From Halovenus carboxidivorans (GTDB lineage Archaea; Halobacteriota; Halobacteria; Halobacteriales; Haloarculaceae): DNA of 64,000 bases. This document shows, piece by piece, positions 53,341 through 61,965 of this stretch. The DNA lies in NCBI RefSeq assembly GCF_009831575.1, contig NZ_WUUT01000004.1:102138-166137 (forward strand), read 5' to 3'. Below the pieces are notes generated by a model, which was not told where the DNA came from, searched no databases, and saw nothing but the letters and a program-made list of their open reading frames with translations. A program made the position numbers and the translations under genes. Position 1 is the first letter of the stretch. Every line of letters starts with the position of its first letter.

Positions 53341-53666
53341 CTCTCCCGCTCGCGGACCCACGCCAACACCGGTTCGAGGCGCTCGCACAGCTCCTCGCCG
53401 TCGTCCGAGAGTCGGTACTCGACTCGGGGCGGAATCTCGTCGTACTGCTCGCGTTCGAGCAGGCCCGCACCGGTCAGATCTTCGAGTCGCGCAGAGAGTG
53501 TCGAACTGCTCACGTCCCCGAACGCCGTTTCGAGTTCGCCGTATCGGACGGGTTCCAGCGCACCGACGGCACACAGCGTCTGCATCGCGTACTTCCGGCT
53601 GAGCAGGTCGATGATCCCGCTGGTCGGACAGTAACACTGTGGGTCCAGGTCGGTCGATTCTGACAT
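53337..53666 (-). CDS. HxlR-family winged-helix regulator
   Basis: A 109-residue MarR-like regulator of the HxlR type: CYCPTSGIIDLLSRKYAMQTL, then RYGELETAFGDVSSSTLSARL (recognition helix) and GLLEREQYDEIPPRVEYRLSD (wing). Cys residues at 11 and 13 near the N terminus could sense redox or metal. The gene starts 77 bases from a divergent RCCGF protein gene; a dyad (53687-53704) lies over its own TATA region, suggesting autoregulation. Confidence 0.9.
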   Translation of the reverse strand: MSESTDLDPQCYCPTSGIIDLLSRKYAMQTLCAVGALEPVRYGELETAFGDVSSSTLSARLEDLTGAGLLEREQYDEIPPRVEYRLSDDGEELCERLEPVLAWVRERES

Positions 53667-53686
53667 GGCTTTGATTTCTCGAAGCT

Positions 53687-53704
53687 ACTCCGATACTTTG
53701 GAGT
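53687..53704. promoter_or_regulatory. Small dyad in the HxlR / RCCGF promoter region
   Basis: ACTCC (53687-53691) and GGAGT (53700-53704) are inverted arms with an 8-base spacer, and the spacer GATACTTT contains the probable minus-strand TATA of the HxlR gene (ATG at 53666, 28 bases away). A divergent plus-strand TATA, TATAAAC, is at about 53711-53717, 30 bases before 53744. Confidence 0.45.
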
Positions 53705-53743
53705 TGACAGTATAAACACTTCGGGATCAAAAGTCGAGTACGG

Positions 53744-54085
53744 ATGTCCGAAAACGACCACGAGCAGACGGTAACGTGTACGATCACCCCCGAGCAGGCC
53801 GCCGAGCGGCCGGCCGCGGTGCTGGCGACGCTCGCGGACCGATACGTGTCCTCGACCGAACACGAGGACGGCTACACCCACGTTTTCCAGGGTACCCAGG
53901 AGACAGTCGAGGCCCTGGCGACGTTCGTCGCGAACGAACAGCGCTGCTGTGGGTTTGCGAGCTACGAACTCGCGATCGAACCGCCCTACGAGCAGACCGC
54001 GTTTCGCGTCTCCGGTCCCGAGGGCACCAAGGAGCTACTCGGGACCGGTTTTCTGACGGCGTTAGGTGTCGAGCCCGAGGAGTGA
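53744..54085 (+). CDS. Cys-pair (RCCGF) small protein beside an HxlR regulator
   Basis: A 113-residue soluble protein with a single conserved-looking motif, EQRCCGFASYELAIE (residues about 65-79), in the middle of a ferredoxin-like strand-helix pattern. The vicinal Cys pair suggests metal or thiol chemistry. Similar bacterial proteins with a CCPF motif are found near mercury or organic-compound stress genes, from memory. It is divergent from the HxlR gene and probably controlled by it. Function unknown. Confidence 0.6.
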   Translation: MSENDHEQTVTCTITPEQAAERPAAVLATLADRYVSSTEHEDGYTHVFQGTQETVEALATFVANEQRCCGFASYELAIEPPYEQTAFRVSGPEGTKELLGTGFLTALGVEPEE

Positions 54086-54127
54086 GCGAACCGAAAAGGC
54101 ATTTCCCCGGGGAGAGAAAGAGAAGGT

Positions 54128-55309
54128 ATGCTCTCGCTCGCGCTCGCCGGCAAACCGAACGCCGGCAAATCTACGTTCTATACCGCCGCAACGATGGCCG
54201 ATGTCGAGGTCGGCAACTACCCCTTCACGACAATCGACGCGAACCGCGGAGTCAGCTACGCCCGCACGGAGTGTCCCTGTCTGGACCGCGACCGGCGCTG
54301 TGACAGCGACAACTGCCGGGACGGCAAACGGTACGTCCCCGTCGAACTGTTCGACGTGGCGGGGCTCGTCCCCGGTGCCCACGAGGGACGGGGGCTCGGG
54401 AACCAGTTTCTGGATCAGTTGACCGACGCGGACGCCATCCTCCACGTCGTCGACGCCGCCGGCGCGACCGACGAGGAGGGCGAACCGGTGGAGGTCGGCG
54501 AGCACGACCCTGTCGAGGATCTGGACTTCGTCGAACGGGAGATGGATCGGTGGCTGGCCTCGATCATCGACCGCAACTGGGAGACGATCGAACGGGAATC
54601 CCGCTCGCCGGATTTCGACATCGACGACTCGCTGTCGGAGATGTTGACCGGTGTCGGGGCGACCGTCGCGGATATCGCGCTCGTCCTTCGGAACCTGGAG
54701 TATCCCGAGGACCCTCGGGAGTGGACCGACGAACACCGCCGGGAACTCGCCCGCGAGTTGCGCGCGCAGACGAAACCGATGATCGTCGTCGCGAACAAGG
54801 CCGACATCGCGCCGGAGGGCAACATCGAACGGCTCCGGGAGGCCGCAGACTATCTCGTTCCGGCGACCGCGGACGGCGAACTCGCGCTCCGGCGCGGCGC
54901 GGAGGCCGGCGTCGTCGAGTACGACCCCGGCGACGAGACGTTCTCGATCAGCGGGAACGTGAGCGACCAGCAACGCGAAGGACTCGAACAGATCCGGACC
55001 GTGACCGAACAGTACGGCGGTACAGGCGTCCAGCAGGCCCTCGACGCCGTCGTCTACGACGTTCTCGATCAGATCACGGCCTACCCGGTCGAAAACGAGA
55101 CCAAGTGGATCGACGGGAAGGGTCGGATGCTCCCCGACGCACACCTGCTCCCCAGCGGTTCGACGCCGCTGGATCTGGCCTACGCGGTCCACTCCGACAT
55201 CGGGGAGGGGTACCTCCACGCCGTCGACGCCCGAGAGAACCGCCGGATCGGCGAGGATCACGAACTCGAAGAGGGCGACGTGATCAAGATTGTCAGCACC
55301 GCGAACTGA
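54128..55309 (+). CDS. YchF-type GTP/ATP-binding protein, archaeal form
   Basis: A 393-residue Obg-family protein. The P-loop [10 protein letters not shown] (residues 8-17) and [12 protein letters not shown] (switch I) lead to the Cys-rich insert [20 protein letters not shown], a likely zinc site. [20 protein letters not shown] is switch [10 protein letters not shown] is G4, and the C-terminal TGS domain contains [18 protein letters not shown] and GDVIKIV. Archaeal YchF homologues are implicated in translation or stress response; nucleotide preference is unsettled. The ATG follows a short polypurine tract (GGGGAGAGAAAGAGAAGG). Confidence 0.9.
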   Translation: MLSLALAGKPNAGKSTFYTAATMADVEVGNYPFTTIDANRGVSYARTECPCLDRDRRCDSDNCRDGKRYVPVELFDVAGLVPGAHEGRGLGNQFLDQLTDADAILHVVDAAGATDEEGEPVEVGEHDPVEDLDFVEREMDRWLASIIDRNWETIERESRSPDFDIDDSLSEMLTGVGATVADIALVLRNLEYPEDPREWTDEHRRELARELRAQTKPMIVVANKADIAPEGNIERLREAADYLVPATADGELALRRGAEAGVVEYDPGDETFSISGNVSDQQREGLEQIRTVTEQYGGTGVQQALDAVVYDVLDQITAYPVENETKWIDGKGRMLPDAHLLPSGSTPLDLAYAVHSDIGEGYLHAVDARENRRIGEDHELEEGDVIKIVSTAN

Positions 55310-55324
55310 ATCCGCGTCTCCGCG

Positions 55325-55426
55325 TCAGTCGATGAGCCCTGCGTACTCGACCTGTTTCGGCTCGAAACCCGCCGCCCGGTAGAACTGTCTCGTGCCCTCG
55401 TTTTCCCACTCGCAGGAGACGTCTTT
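55325..55426 (-). pseudogene. 3' remnant of a GNAT acetyltransferase gene
   Basis: Thirty-three in-frame codons ending at 55325-55327 give DVSCEWENEGTRQFYRAAGF and then EPKQVEYAGLID, the end of a GNAT acetyltransferase domain (the NxxxxxFYxxxGF motif that holds acetyl-CoA and the last strand). A TGA stop lies just upstream in the same frame, and no more GNAT sequence is present. The remnant lies between yChF and sopII, both of which are complete, so a deletion has removed the N-terminal two thirds. Confidence 0.75.
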
Positions 55427-55432
55427 TCAAGA

Positions 55433-55450
55433 GGGGCGTATATATACCCC
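55433..55450. repeat. TA-rich palindrome between the GNAT remnant and sopII
   Basis: GTATATATAC (55438-55447) is a perfect palindrome flanked by GGGGC before and CCC after. It lies directly beside the broken edge of the GNAT remnant and 10 bases past the sopII stop codon. It may mark a recombination or deletion edge or act as a termination site for the two facing transcripts. Confidence 0.35.
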
Positions 55451-55459
55451 AATGGCCGA

Positions 55460-56161
55460 TCAGCTACCGGCCGCCGCGGTGCTCCGTGACCGCTGGAGCT
55501 GTTTTCGTAGCTCCGCTCCGGCGTTGAGTGCGATCAGTCCGAACCCGACCTTCGTGATGAGGTCGAGATAGGTGACCAACAGCACGTTCGTCAGCATCGT
55601 CAGTTCACCGAGTCCCGTCGGACCGAGAATCCAGATGATCGGGTAGACCGACCAGAGGATGACGGTCAGGTTTCGCAGGCCGCGAAACAGCGACTCCGTC
55701 GCCCTCCCGCTGGCCTGTTCTGTGAGCGGTCCAACGAGCAGGTACGCGAGGCCGACGTACGCGAGTCCGCCGACCGCGAAGAGTCCGAACCGGGCAGTGC
55801 CGGACAGCAGCGACGCGCCGAATCCGGCCACGATCACGACGACGTTGACCGCGACAATCCGTGCGAGCAGTCCTCGCTCACTGCTGACTAGCATCCACAG
55901 GTACGTCAACAGAAGCGGTGTCGTCAGCAGCCAGTCGATGTACCGTGGGACGAAGACGGTCCGGCCGTCCACCGAGACCGCGCCGACGTTCAGTGCCATC
56001 AGCACGTAGGCGACGGTCGCGATCCCGCTGATCGCCGCCAGCACCGCGTAGTACTTCTGCACCTCGGAGTCGGCCCGCGCGAGGCCGTTGAGGAACACGG
56101 CAGTGCCGAGCCCCATCCCGAGCGCACCGACGGCGAACCACAGTGTCGCCTCGCCGATCAT
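55460..56161 (-). CDS. sopII: Sensory rhodopsin II (phoborhodopsin)
   Basis: A 233-residue seven-helix retinal protein. [11 protein letters not shown] gives Asp76 (Asp75 in Natronomonas pharaonis SRII), helix F contains [13 protein letters not shown] with Tyr173, and helix G has [11 protein letters not shown] with Thr203 and Schiff-base Lys204, matching the Thr and Tyr that shape SRII signalling. It absorbs blue-green light and mediates repulsion through HtrII. The start overlaps the htrII stop by the ATGA motif (56158-56161), so they are translated together. SRII lies about 21 kb from SRI in this window. Confidence 0.93.
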   Translation of the reverse strand: MIGEATLWFAVGALGMGLGTAVFLNGLARADSEVQKYYAVLAAISGIATVAYVLMALNVGAVSVDGRTVFVPRYIDWLLTTPLLLTYLWMLVSSERGLLARIVAVNVVVIVAGFGASLLSGTARFGLFAVGGLAYVGLAYLLVGPLTEQASGRATESLFRGLRNLTVILWSVYPIIWILGPTGLGELTMLTNVLLVTYLDLITKVGFGLIALNAGAELRKQLQRSRSTAAAGS

Positions 56162-57783
56162 GCTGATCCCCCGAGCGTTGCGGGTTCTGCCCGTTCCTCG
56201 CGGACGGTCGTCTCCGCGAGTACCTCCTGTAGCGAACTCGCCCGCGCGGAGAGTTCGTCCGTGCGGGAGAACACCGACTCGACGGTGTCCTGTTGGCGTT
56301 CGGCCGTCTGTACGACATCGCTCGACTGCGTCGCCGTCTCCTCCGAGATATTCGCCACTTCGTCGATCATCGAGACGACCTGTTCGGCGGAGTCGGCCTG
56401 CGTATCCGTCGACCGGTCGATCTCCCCGATCCCGGTGTTGACCTCCTCGACGTTCCGGACGATCCGTTCGACCGCGTCGACGGTCTCCTCGACGGTCAGC
56501 AACCCGGAAGAGATCCGCTCACTCGTCTCCCGGATATCGTCGGCCGTCTCGTCGGTCTGGCTCTGGACCTTGGTGATCAGCCCTTCGATCTCGTCGGTCG
56601 CCTCCTTCGTCTCCTCGGCCAGGGACTTGATCTCGTCGGCGACGACACCGAAGCCTTCGCCCGCCTCACCGGCACGGGCGGCCTCGATGGAGGCGTTCAA
56701 CGCGAGCATGTTCGTCTGTTCCGCGATCTCGGCGATCAGGTCTGTCACCTCGCCGATGGCGTCCATCTCCGATTCGAGCGCCTCGATCGACTCGACGGCG
56801 TCGGCGGTCTGCTGTTCGACGGCGTTCATCTCGGAGATCGCCTGCTCTGCGGTCTCGCGGCTCTGCTGGCCGGTCTCGACCGCCGCCTGCGAGGTCGAGG
56901 CGATCTGTGCCGCACTGGCTGCGATCTGTTCCGTCGCGGCGGAGATGTCCTCGATCTCTCCGGCAATCGCCTGGATCCGCTCGGTCTGTTCGTCCGCTCC
57001 CTCGGAGATCTCCTGAATGGCCGCACTGACCTCGACGCTTCCCTCTCGCACCGCTGTCGTGCGCTCGTTGACCTCCTCGGAGGCGACGGCGACCTCCTCG
57101 GCGAAGGTGTCGATCTGGCTGACTAACCTCTCGATCTGTCCCATCATCTCGTTGAACGACTCCTCGATCGCGACCATCGCCTCGTTGTCGCTTCGAGCGT
57201 CGAGACGAGCGGTGAAATCCCCCGCCGCGCAGGCGTCCATCGTCTCGCTGAATCTGGCGGCGTCTTCCCGTAGCCGCTCGTTGATCGTTTCGAGGCGTTC
57301 GCGCTCCTCCTCGACCTCTCTGCGGGCCTGCTCCGCCCGCTCTTTCTCCTCGGTCGCCTCGGCACGCGCCTGTTCGGCCTCTTCGATGGATTCTTTGAGT
57401 GACTGCCGTGTCTCGTCGAAGGAGCCGTACAGCCGTCCGATCTCGTCCGACCGGCTGGTCGTGAGATCGACATCGAGGTCTCCCTCGCCGATCTTCTCGG
57501 CTTTCCGTTCGAGAAACCGGAGCGACGTTGCCGTGTTCCCCCCGACCGTCGCCGCGAACAACCCGAGATTGATGACCGTCAGCAGAATCAACCCCAGAAA
57601 GCCGGAGAACGCAACGTCACGGACGGCCCCCACGTCCCCGGTTTCGGCCGCAGTTGCGAGTTCCGCGGAGATCGCAGCCCCAAATATGGCTGTTACTACG
57701 AGTATCTGTACGAACCCGACACCCATCTTGAGCGTGAAACTCTGCCGGGCCTTCTGCGGGAAAAGGATCCGTGTGACCTGCAT
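56158..57783 (-). CDS. htrII: Transducer protein for sensory rhodopsin II
   Basis: A 541-residue two-TM transducer with a small extracellular loop (TM1 about 20-40, TM2 about 60-82), unlike the Halobacterium HtrII with its large serine-sensing domain and like the N. pharaonis form. [22 protein letters not shown] is the membrane-to-HAMP junction (first 11 residues [11 protein letters not shown]), followed by HAMP units, a second HAMP ([18 protein letters not shown]) and the tip [26 protein letters not shown]-like TTATATCC (plus letters) lies about 31 bases before ATG 57783. Output goes to CheA/CheW. Confidence 0.93.
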   Translation of the reverse strand: MQVTRILFPQKARQSFTLKMGVGFVQILVVTAIFGAAISAELATAAETGDVGAVRDVAFSGFLGLILLTVINLGLFAATVGGNTATSLRFLERKAEKIGEGDLDVDLTTSRSDEIGRLYGSFDETRQSLKESIEEAEQARAEATEEKERAEQARREVEEERERLETINERLREDAARFSETMDACAAGDFTARLDARSDNEAMVAIEESFNEMMGQIERLVSQIDTFAEEVAVASEEVNERTTAVREGSVEVSAAIQEISEGADEQTERIQAIAGEIEDISAATEQIAASAAQIASTSQAAVETGQQSRETAEQAISEMNAVEQQTADAVESIEALESEMDAIGEVTDLIAEIAEQTNMLALNASIEAARAGEAGEGFGVVADEIKSLAEETKEATDEIEGLITKVQSQTDETADDIRETSERISSGLLTVEETVDAVERIVRNVEEVNTGIGEIDRSTDTQADSAEQVVSMIDEVANISEETATQSSDVVQTAERQQDTVESVFSRTDELSARASSLQEVLAETTVREERAEPATLGGSA

Positions 57784-57861
57784 CAGTTACAGTTACTTCG
57801 ATACCTCTTCTTATATCCTAACTCCCCTTTCTCGTCTATGATAATTACTTATCCAAAAACT

Positions 57862-57888
57862 GTGTAACTTTGATCATGTTAGTTACAC
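57862..57888. promoter_or_regulatory. Perfect 8-bp dyad between htrII and a small zinc-ribbon gene
   Basis: GTGTAACT (57862-57869) and AGTTACAC (57881-57888) are exact inverted arms separated by 11 bases that contain TGATCA. The dyad is about 80-105 bases upstream of htrII (minus strand) and 60-87 bases upstream of ATG 57949 (plus strand), upstream of both TATA boxes. It looks like an activator or repressor site shared by the two divergent genes. Confidence 0.5.
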
Positions 57889-57948
57889 CGGCGAATTCCT
57901 GCTGACAACACACGTAGATTTATGATGATACTCGACCTACAATATCGT

Positions 57949-58233
57949 ATGAGCGAAACGACCGAACAGCACGAACTCAAGCCGGGGACGCCGGTGTACG
58001 ACGAGGAGGGGGCACAGATCGGCACGATCCGCGGGGTCGACGAACACGGCTTCTACATCAGGGCCGAAGACGACGTGACCGTTCTGCCGGGGCCGGGCGA
58101 GGCGGAGTACGGCGACGCGATCATGTGGCGGTGCTGGGAGTGCGGCGAGATGGGGCAGATCGAAGACATTCCGGCGGAGTGCCCCTCCTGTGGGGCGCCG
58201 AAAGAGGAGATTTACTACTGGCAGGAGGACTGA
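57949..58233 (+). CDS. Rubredoxin/zinc-ribbon-type small protein, 94 aa
   Basis: A 94-residue protein. The N-terminal half is a PRC-barrel-like beta unit (GTPVYDEEGAQIGTIRGVDEHG), the C-terminal half has MWRCWECGEMGQIEDI and CPSCGAPKEEIYYW, two CxxC knuckles like those of rubrerythrin's rubredoxin domain. I recall such haloarchaeal proteins as DUF7130. The site could hold zinc or iron. TATA-like TTTATG is centred about 27 bases upstream, choosing ATG 57949 over 57922. It diverges from htrII. Confidence 0.75.
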   Translation: MSETTEQHELKPGTPVYDEEGAQIGTIRGVDEHGFYIRAEDDVTVLPGPGEAEYGDAIMWRCWECGEMGQIEDIPAECPSCGAPKEEIYYWQED

Positions 58234-58288
58234 GCGTCGTCGCCGTCGCCGCAATAACGCATAAACGGCTGGCCCGCACAGTCGGTGT

Positions 58289-58786
58289 ATGAGCGAGATT
58301 CATCCGAACCAGCGCGTGGCCGTGTTGGCCGACTCACAGAATCTCTATCACACGGCCCAGAGCATGTACACCCGTAACATCGACTACGCCGCGTTGCTGG
58401 AGGAGTCTGTCTCCGACCGCGAATTGACCCGGGCCATCGCCTACGTCATCAGGGCGGACGCGCCCGAGGAGGAGTCGTTTTTCGACGCGCTCGTCGACAT
58501 CGGCTTCGAGACGCAGATCAAGGACATCAAGACGTTTCCAGACGGCTCGAAAAAGGCCGACTGGGACGTGGGGATTTGTCTCGATGCGATCACCCTCGCC
58601 AACCACGTCGACACCATCGTTCTCTGTACCGGTGACGGGGATTTCACGCGCCTGTGCCACCACCTCAAACACGAAGGCGTCCGAATCGAGGTGATCTGTT
58701 TCGCCGAGTCGACCGCGGACGAACTCGTCGAGGCGGCGGATAGCTTCGTCGACATGAGCGAAGACACCGACCGGTTCCTGCTCTGA
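58289..58786 (+). CDS. NYN-domain (LabA/DUF88-type) putative RNase
   Basis: A 165-residue PIN-like NYN protein: VLADSQNLYHTAQ (first Asp/Asn), KKADWDVGICLDAI, and CTGDGDFTRLCHHL, which together give the conserved acidic cluster of this nuclease fold. The remaining VRIEVICFAESTADEL is the last strand. Family members are RNases or metal-dependent nucleases; LabA proteins in cyanobacteria affect clock output. ATG 58289 follows TATA-like CATAAAC by 27 bases. It sits with PUA and zinc-ribbon genes, which would fit RNA-related work. Confidence 0.8.
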   Translation: MSEIHPNQRVAVLADSQNLYHTAQSMYTRNIDYAALLEESVSDRELTRAIAYVIRADAPEEESFFDALVDIGFETQIKDIKTFPDGSKKADWDVGICLDAITLANHVDTIVLCTGDGDFTRLCHHLKHEGVRIEVICFAESTADELVEAADSFVDMSEDTDRFLL

Positions 58787-58831
58787 GCGCAAACGGAGTC
58801 GTTTTTGAGGCTGACCCGAGTACGGTGGACA

Positions 58832-59299
58832 ATGGCTGATGATCTCGACGCGTTGCGGACGGTCGCGGACTACCAGTTCGGCCCCGGCGGTGGGACGGCG
58901 CTGTTCCCGCCGGAGGAAGAGCTTTCGGTGACCCGGACGAGCTCCGGCCGTCTCCGGCAGATCCACGTCGACGGCGACCGCCTGGGCACGTACGAACAGG
59001 ACGGCCGACTCCGACTGGGCATCGAGGGGGGCCGTCGACTGCAACAGCGACTCCCGAGCGAGGGCTACCGCGTCGTCGTCGGCGACGAGAGCGAACCGTT
59101 CGTCCGCGACGGAAAGAACGCCTTCGCCAAGTTCGTCACGCGCGCCGACGGCGCTATCAGGCCCCGTGACGAGGTGATCGTCGAACACGAGGACGGCAGA
59201 CTACTCGCCGTCGGTCGGGCGGAACTCTCCGGACGGGGAATGCTGGCGTTCGAGACTGGGATGGCCGTCCAGGTTCGGGATACGGTCGGGCCGGCCTGA
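58832..59299 (+). CDS. PUA-domain protein, 155 aa
   Basis: A 155-residue protein. The first half (about 1-75) looks like the TGT-type lead domain that precedes PUA (VADYQFGPGGGTALFPPEEE); the second half (80-155) is a PUA domain with GKNAFAKFVTRADGAIRPRDEVIVEHEDG (residues about 93-121, first part GKNAFAKFVTRADGA) and LLAVGRAELSGRGM. PUA domains bind structured RNA, often in tRNA modification. The enzyme part is absent, so it may assist a TgtA-type archaeosine enzyme elsewhere. It ends one base from a convergent gene. Confidence 0.75.
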   Translation: MADDLDALRTVADYQFGPGGGTALFPPEEELSVTRTSSGRLRQIHVDGDRLGTYEQDGRLRLGIEGGRRLQQRLPSEGYRVVVGDESEPFVRDGKNAFAKFVTRADGAIRPRDEVIVEHEDGRLLAVGRAELSGRGMLAFETGMAVQVRDTVGPA

Positions 59300-59908
59300 T
59301 CAGTCTGCCGTGGACTCGTCGCCGTCCTCGTCGGCGTCGATGCCGAGCACCTCCGTCGGATCGAGGTCTGTCGGCTCCTCGCTTCCACCGACCCGGACCT
59401 CGCCGTCCGGTCCCTCTACGTAGACATCGTCGGCAAATCCTCCCTCTGCGTAGGGGTGTTCCGGTTCGTCCAGTTTCTCGGGCGTCGACGGCGCGTCGGC
59501 GATTCCGTCCGCCGGCCGGAAGTTCCCCAGCGGATCCTCGATGGAGATGCCGTGTGTCTCGAAGAAGTCCTCGTATCTGTCGTAGTGCTCGCCGAGTTCC
59601 TCGACCGGGAACTCCATCATCTCGGTCCAGCCGTGGTTGTAGAAATCGAAATTGGCCTGGATGTGTGTGATCTCCCGGGCGTCGGCCTCGGGATAGCCCG
59701 CGTCCAGCGCCGCGACGTAGGTGTCCATCGTCGCGTCGAAGAAGTCGTTGAGATGCTCTCGACGCGCTTCCCGTTCGCTCTCGTCCGTGCGGTCGAGGAA
59801 GATATCGGTGTGCATCCCGACGAGTCGGTCGTTGACGATACCCCCGACGACCGGCATCGTCAGCGCCTGCTTGGCTGCCCAGTGACGGACGTTCTGGCGG
59901 ATTTTCAT
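59300..59908 (-). CDS. Haloarchaeal conserved protein (DUF6149-type), 202 aa
   Basis: A 202-residue protein starting MKIRQNVRHWAAKQALTMPV, with a helix-rich core (DFFDATMDTYVAALDAGY, ANFDFYNHGWTEMMEF) and an acidic C-terminal tail (about 150-202) that includes VRVGGSEEPTDLDPTEVLG. It matches a conserved haloarchaeal family that I remember as DUF6149. No catalytic motif is evident. It converges on the PUA gene with no gap. Confident as a gene, function unknown. Confidence 0.75.
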   Translation of the reverse strand: MKIRQNVRHWAAKQALTMPVVGGIVNDRLVGMHTDIFLDRTDESEREARREHLNDFFDATMDTYVAALDAGYPEADAREITHIQANFDFYNHGWTEMMEFPVEELGEHYDRYEDFFETHGISIEDPLGNFRPADGIADAPSTPEKLDEPEHPYAEGGFADDVYVEGPDGEVRVGGSEEPTDLDPTEVLGIDADEDGDESTAD

Positions 59909-60217
59909 CGACCGCTGATACGTGAGCGAGACTCTTCATCCCGTCGGTCCCGCCGGTATATCTCCGCGCGACGGAACGGCGACCAGTCGCCGTCCCATCC
60001 CACGATTGGGACCGATCTCTCGCGGCTGACAACGAGCGAACAAACAGAGGTTCAGCACCCGGCAAACCCAGGGCAATCTCGTCCAGATCCTTCCGGAAAA
60101 ACTCCCCAAATATGGCGTTTGAAAACTAATACGCCGAATTACAGCACGAATGGGGGGGCTGACAGTTGGAATTACACGAATAGCAACCCACATTAACCCC
60201 GGCGTTCAACTACCGAT
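59909..60217. other. Intergenic region before the FAD oxidoreductase gene
   Basis: This 309-base gap is GC-rich to about 60090 and AT-rich after that. The AT-rich part holds GGCGT...ACGCC (60112-60135), a small inverted repeat with a 12-base spacer, and a TATA-like CATTAACC (about 60190-60197) 27 bases before ATG 60218. I see no gene or RNA signature in it. Confidence 0.45.
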
Positions 60218-61462
60218 ATGAGCACGTCGCATGTCATCGTCGGCGACGGAATCGCGGGGAGTTCGGCGGCTGAAACCATCCGGGAAGAGGACCCGGACGC
60301 GGACGTGACAGTCATCACGGACGAAGGTGAAGCGCTGTACAACCGGATTCTGATCAAGGAGTTCGCCAAGGGGAAACTGCCGGAGGCACCGATCTCGATC
60401 CACGAACCGGAGTGGTACGACGAGCGGGATATCGACCTCCAGTTGAACACTCACGTCGACCGCGTCGACACGGACTCACAGACGGTGCACACGCACACGG
60501 GAGCGAGCTACGACTACGACAAGCTACTGGTCGCGACGGGGGGGACACCGGCGCAGTTGCCCGTCGAGAACTCCGACGCCGAAGGCATCCATCACTTCTG
60601 GACGTTTCAGGACGCCCGCGAAATCAAAGAACACGCAGACACCGCCGAGACGGGTGTCATCGTCGGGGCCGGACTGCTCGGGATCGATCTCGCGGCGGTC
60701 TGTGCCGCACAGGGGATGGACGCGAAATACCTGATGCGGGGCAACCGCTGGTGGCGGTACGCCCTCTCGCTCGACGGTGCGGAGATCATCCACGACGCGC
60801 TGGCGGAGAAAGGGGTCGAACCGGTCTTCGACTCCGGCGTCGATCACTTCGAGGTCGACGACGACGGCCACGTCGAGGCCGCCGTCGATCCCAACGGCGA
60901 GCGGTTCGACGCGGAGTGGGTCGGCGTCGCCATCGGCCTGGATTTCAACACCGAGTGGCTCCACGGCAGCGGCATCGAGTGCGACGACGGCGTCGTGGTC
61001 GACGAACACATGCGGACCAACGTCGACAACGTCTACGCCGCGGGTGACATCACGCAGTTCTACGACACGATTCTCGGTGAGCGGGCACAGAACGGTGCCT
61101 GGGGGTCGGCCAAGGAACAGGGGGCCGTCGCGGCGAAAAACATGGTCGCTGACGAACCCGTCGAGTCGTTCCGGTGGGTGTCCTCGTACTCGATCACGCA
61201 CTTCGATTTCCCCTTCCTCTCCTTCGGCCACCCGACCATCGGCGACGAGACGGCCGAGCGAAAGTACTCCGACACCGAGTGGCGCCGTCTCGCCTTCAAG
61301 AACGGCCAACTCGTCGGCGGCGTGTTGATCGGTGACCTCTCACAGCAGTCCGCGCTGAAGCGGATCATCCGCGAGGAACGACAGGTCGCGGACCAGAAGG
61401 AGCAACTGCTCGAACCGGAGATCGACGTCGACAACCTCGAAGCGCCGCCCCAGGCGAAGTAA
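60218..61462 (+). CDS. FAD-dependent NAD(P)-type oxidoreductase
   Basis: A 414-residue pyridine-nucleotide-disulphide-type enzyme without a redox Cys pair. FAD binding: VIVGDGIAGSSAAETIREED at the N terminus, DKLLVATGGTPAQL and DNVYAAGDITQFYD. The NADH-type Rossmann motif is GVIVGAGLLGIDLAAVCAAQ (residues about 146-165). The ordering resembles rubredoxin or nitrite-reductase-linked reductases (NirB N-terminal/NasB type). It transfers electrons from NAD(P)H to an unknown acceptor. Two hairpins after the stop (61469-61516) suggest that transcription ends there. Confidence 0.85.
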   Translation: MSTSHVIVGDGIAGSSAAETIREEDPDADVTVITDEGEALYNRILIKEFAKGKLPEAPISIHEPEWYDERDIDLQLNTHVDRVDTDSQTVHTHTGASYDYDKLLVATGGTPAQLPVENSDAEGIHHFWTFQDAREIKEHADTAETGVIVGAGLLGIDLAAVCAAQGMDAKYLMRGNRWWRYALSLDGAEIIHDALAEKGVEPVFDSGVDHFEVDDDGHVEAAVDPNGERFDAEWVGVAIGLDFNTEWLHGSGIECDDGVVVDEHMRTNVDNVYAAGDITQFYDTILGERAQNGAWGSAKEQGAVAAKNMVADEPVESFRWVSSYSITHFDFPFLSFGHPTIGDETAERKYSDTEWRRLAFKNGQLVGGVLIGDLSQQSALKRIIREERQVADQKEQLLEPEIDVDNLEAPPQAK

Positions 61463-61468
61463 GCGGAG

Positions 61469-61529
61469 CGCGGCCGAACCGGCCGCGTAGCAGGTTCCCG
61501 GTCTCTGAGAGGGACCGACGGCCTTTTTT
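61469..61529 (+). terminator. Two hairpins and T6 run after the oxidoreductase gene
   Basis: The first hairpin is CGCGGCCG-AAC-CGGCCGCG (61469-61487, 8-bp stem, loop 3). The second is GGTCTCT-GAG-AGGGACC (61500-61516, one G-T wobble), followed after seven bases by six T at 61524-61529. The T run also lies where the TATA box of the next gene (ATG 61553) is expected, so the element may serve both. Confidence 0.55.
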
Positions 61530-61552
61530 CACCAGGCGACAGAGGTAGAGGT

Positions 61553-61963
61553 ATGGATGGCGGCAATGGCGATATGACCCTCGCGTTCGAGTTGGCCGCG
61601 CTCAAAGAGCTTCGCTCACCGGACTCGGTATTTACCGACGCCCGGCAGTGGACCAACTACGTGGGTGTCATCTCGGAGAAACCGACTTACGTCGTGACGA
61701 ACTTCACGCGCAAACACCGGATCAGACAGGACTTCTTCTCCGGCCCCCGGAGCCGCGAGGAGAGCCTCGAAAACATCAAAGACCAGTTCGACAGCGAGCG
61801 GTACGTCTTCGTCGGGACGGAGCCCGAAGACGAACAACTGGCCGAACAGACCGGCTGGGAGTACGTCGACGTTGAGGCGGCCGCAGAAGCCGCCGAGTGG
61901 GAACTCGCCCCCGACACGAAGCCCCAGCAGGTCGAACAGGAGCAGCGCGAGGACTGGCCCTGA
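61553..61963 (+). CDS. Conserved haloarchaeal protein (DUF7124-type), 136 aa
   Basis: A 136-residue acidic protein. DMTLAFELAALKELRSPDSV and VVTNFTRKHRIRQDFFSGPR form the conserved core, with WEYVDVEAAAEAAEW near the C terminus. I recall this as DUF7124, found across haloarchaea. The Arg/Lys-rich KHRIRQ segment could bind nucleic acid or a partner. The start 61553 rather than 61574 fits the TTTTTT element 28 bases upstream. The next gene starts two bases after its stop, so they are likely an operon. Confidence 0.7.
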   Translation: MDGGNGDMTLAFELAALKELRSPDSVFTDARQWTNYVGVISEKPTYVVTNFTRKHRIRQDFFSGPRSREESLENIKDQFDSERYVFVGTEPEDEQLAEQTGWEYVDVEAAAEAAEWELAPDTKPQQVEQEQREDWP

Positions 61964-61965
61964 GT

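Noticed and set aside
55258-55452. 64-residue minus-strand frame near the GNAT remnant
   Set aside because: It is out of frame with the GNAT remnant and has low-complexity Ser-rich content.
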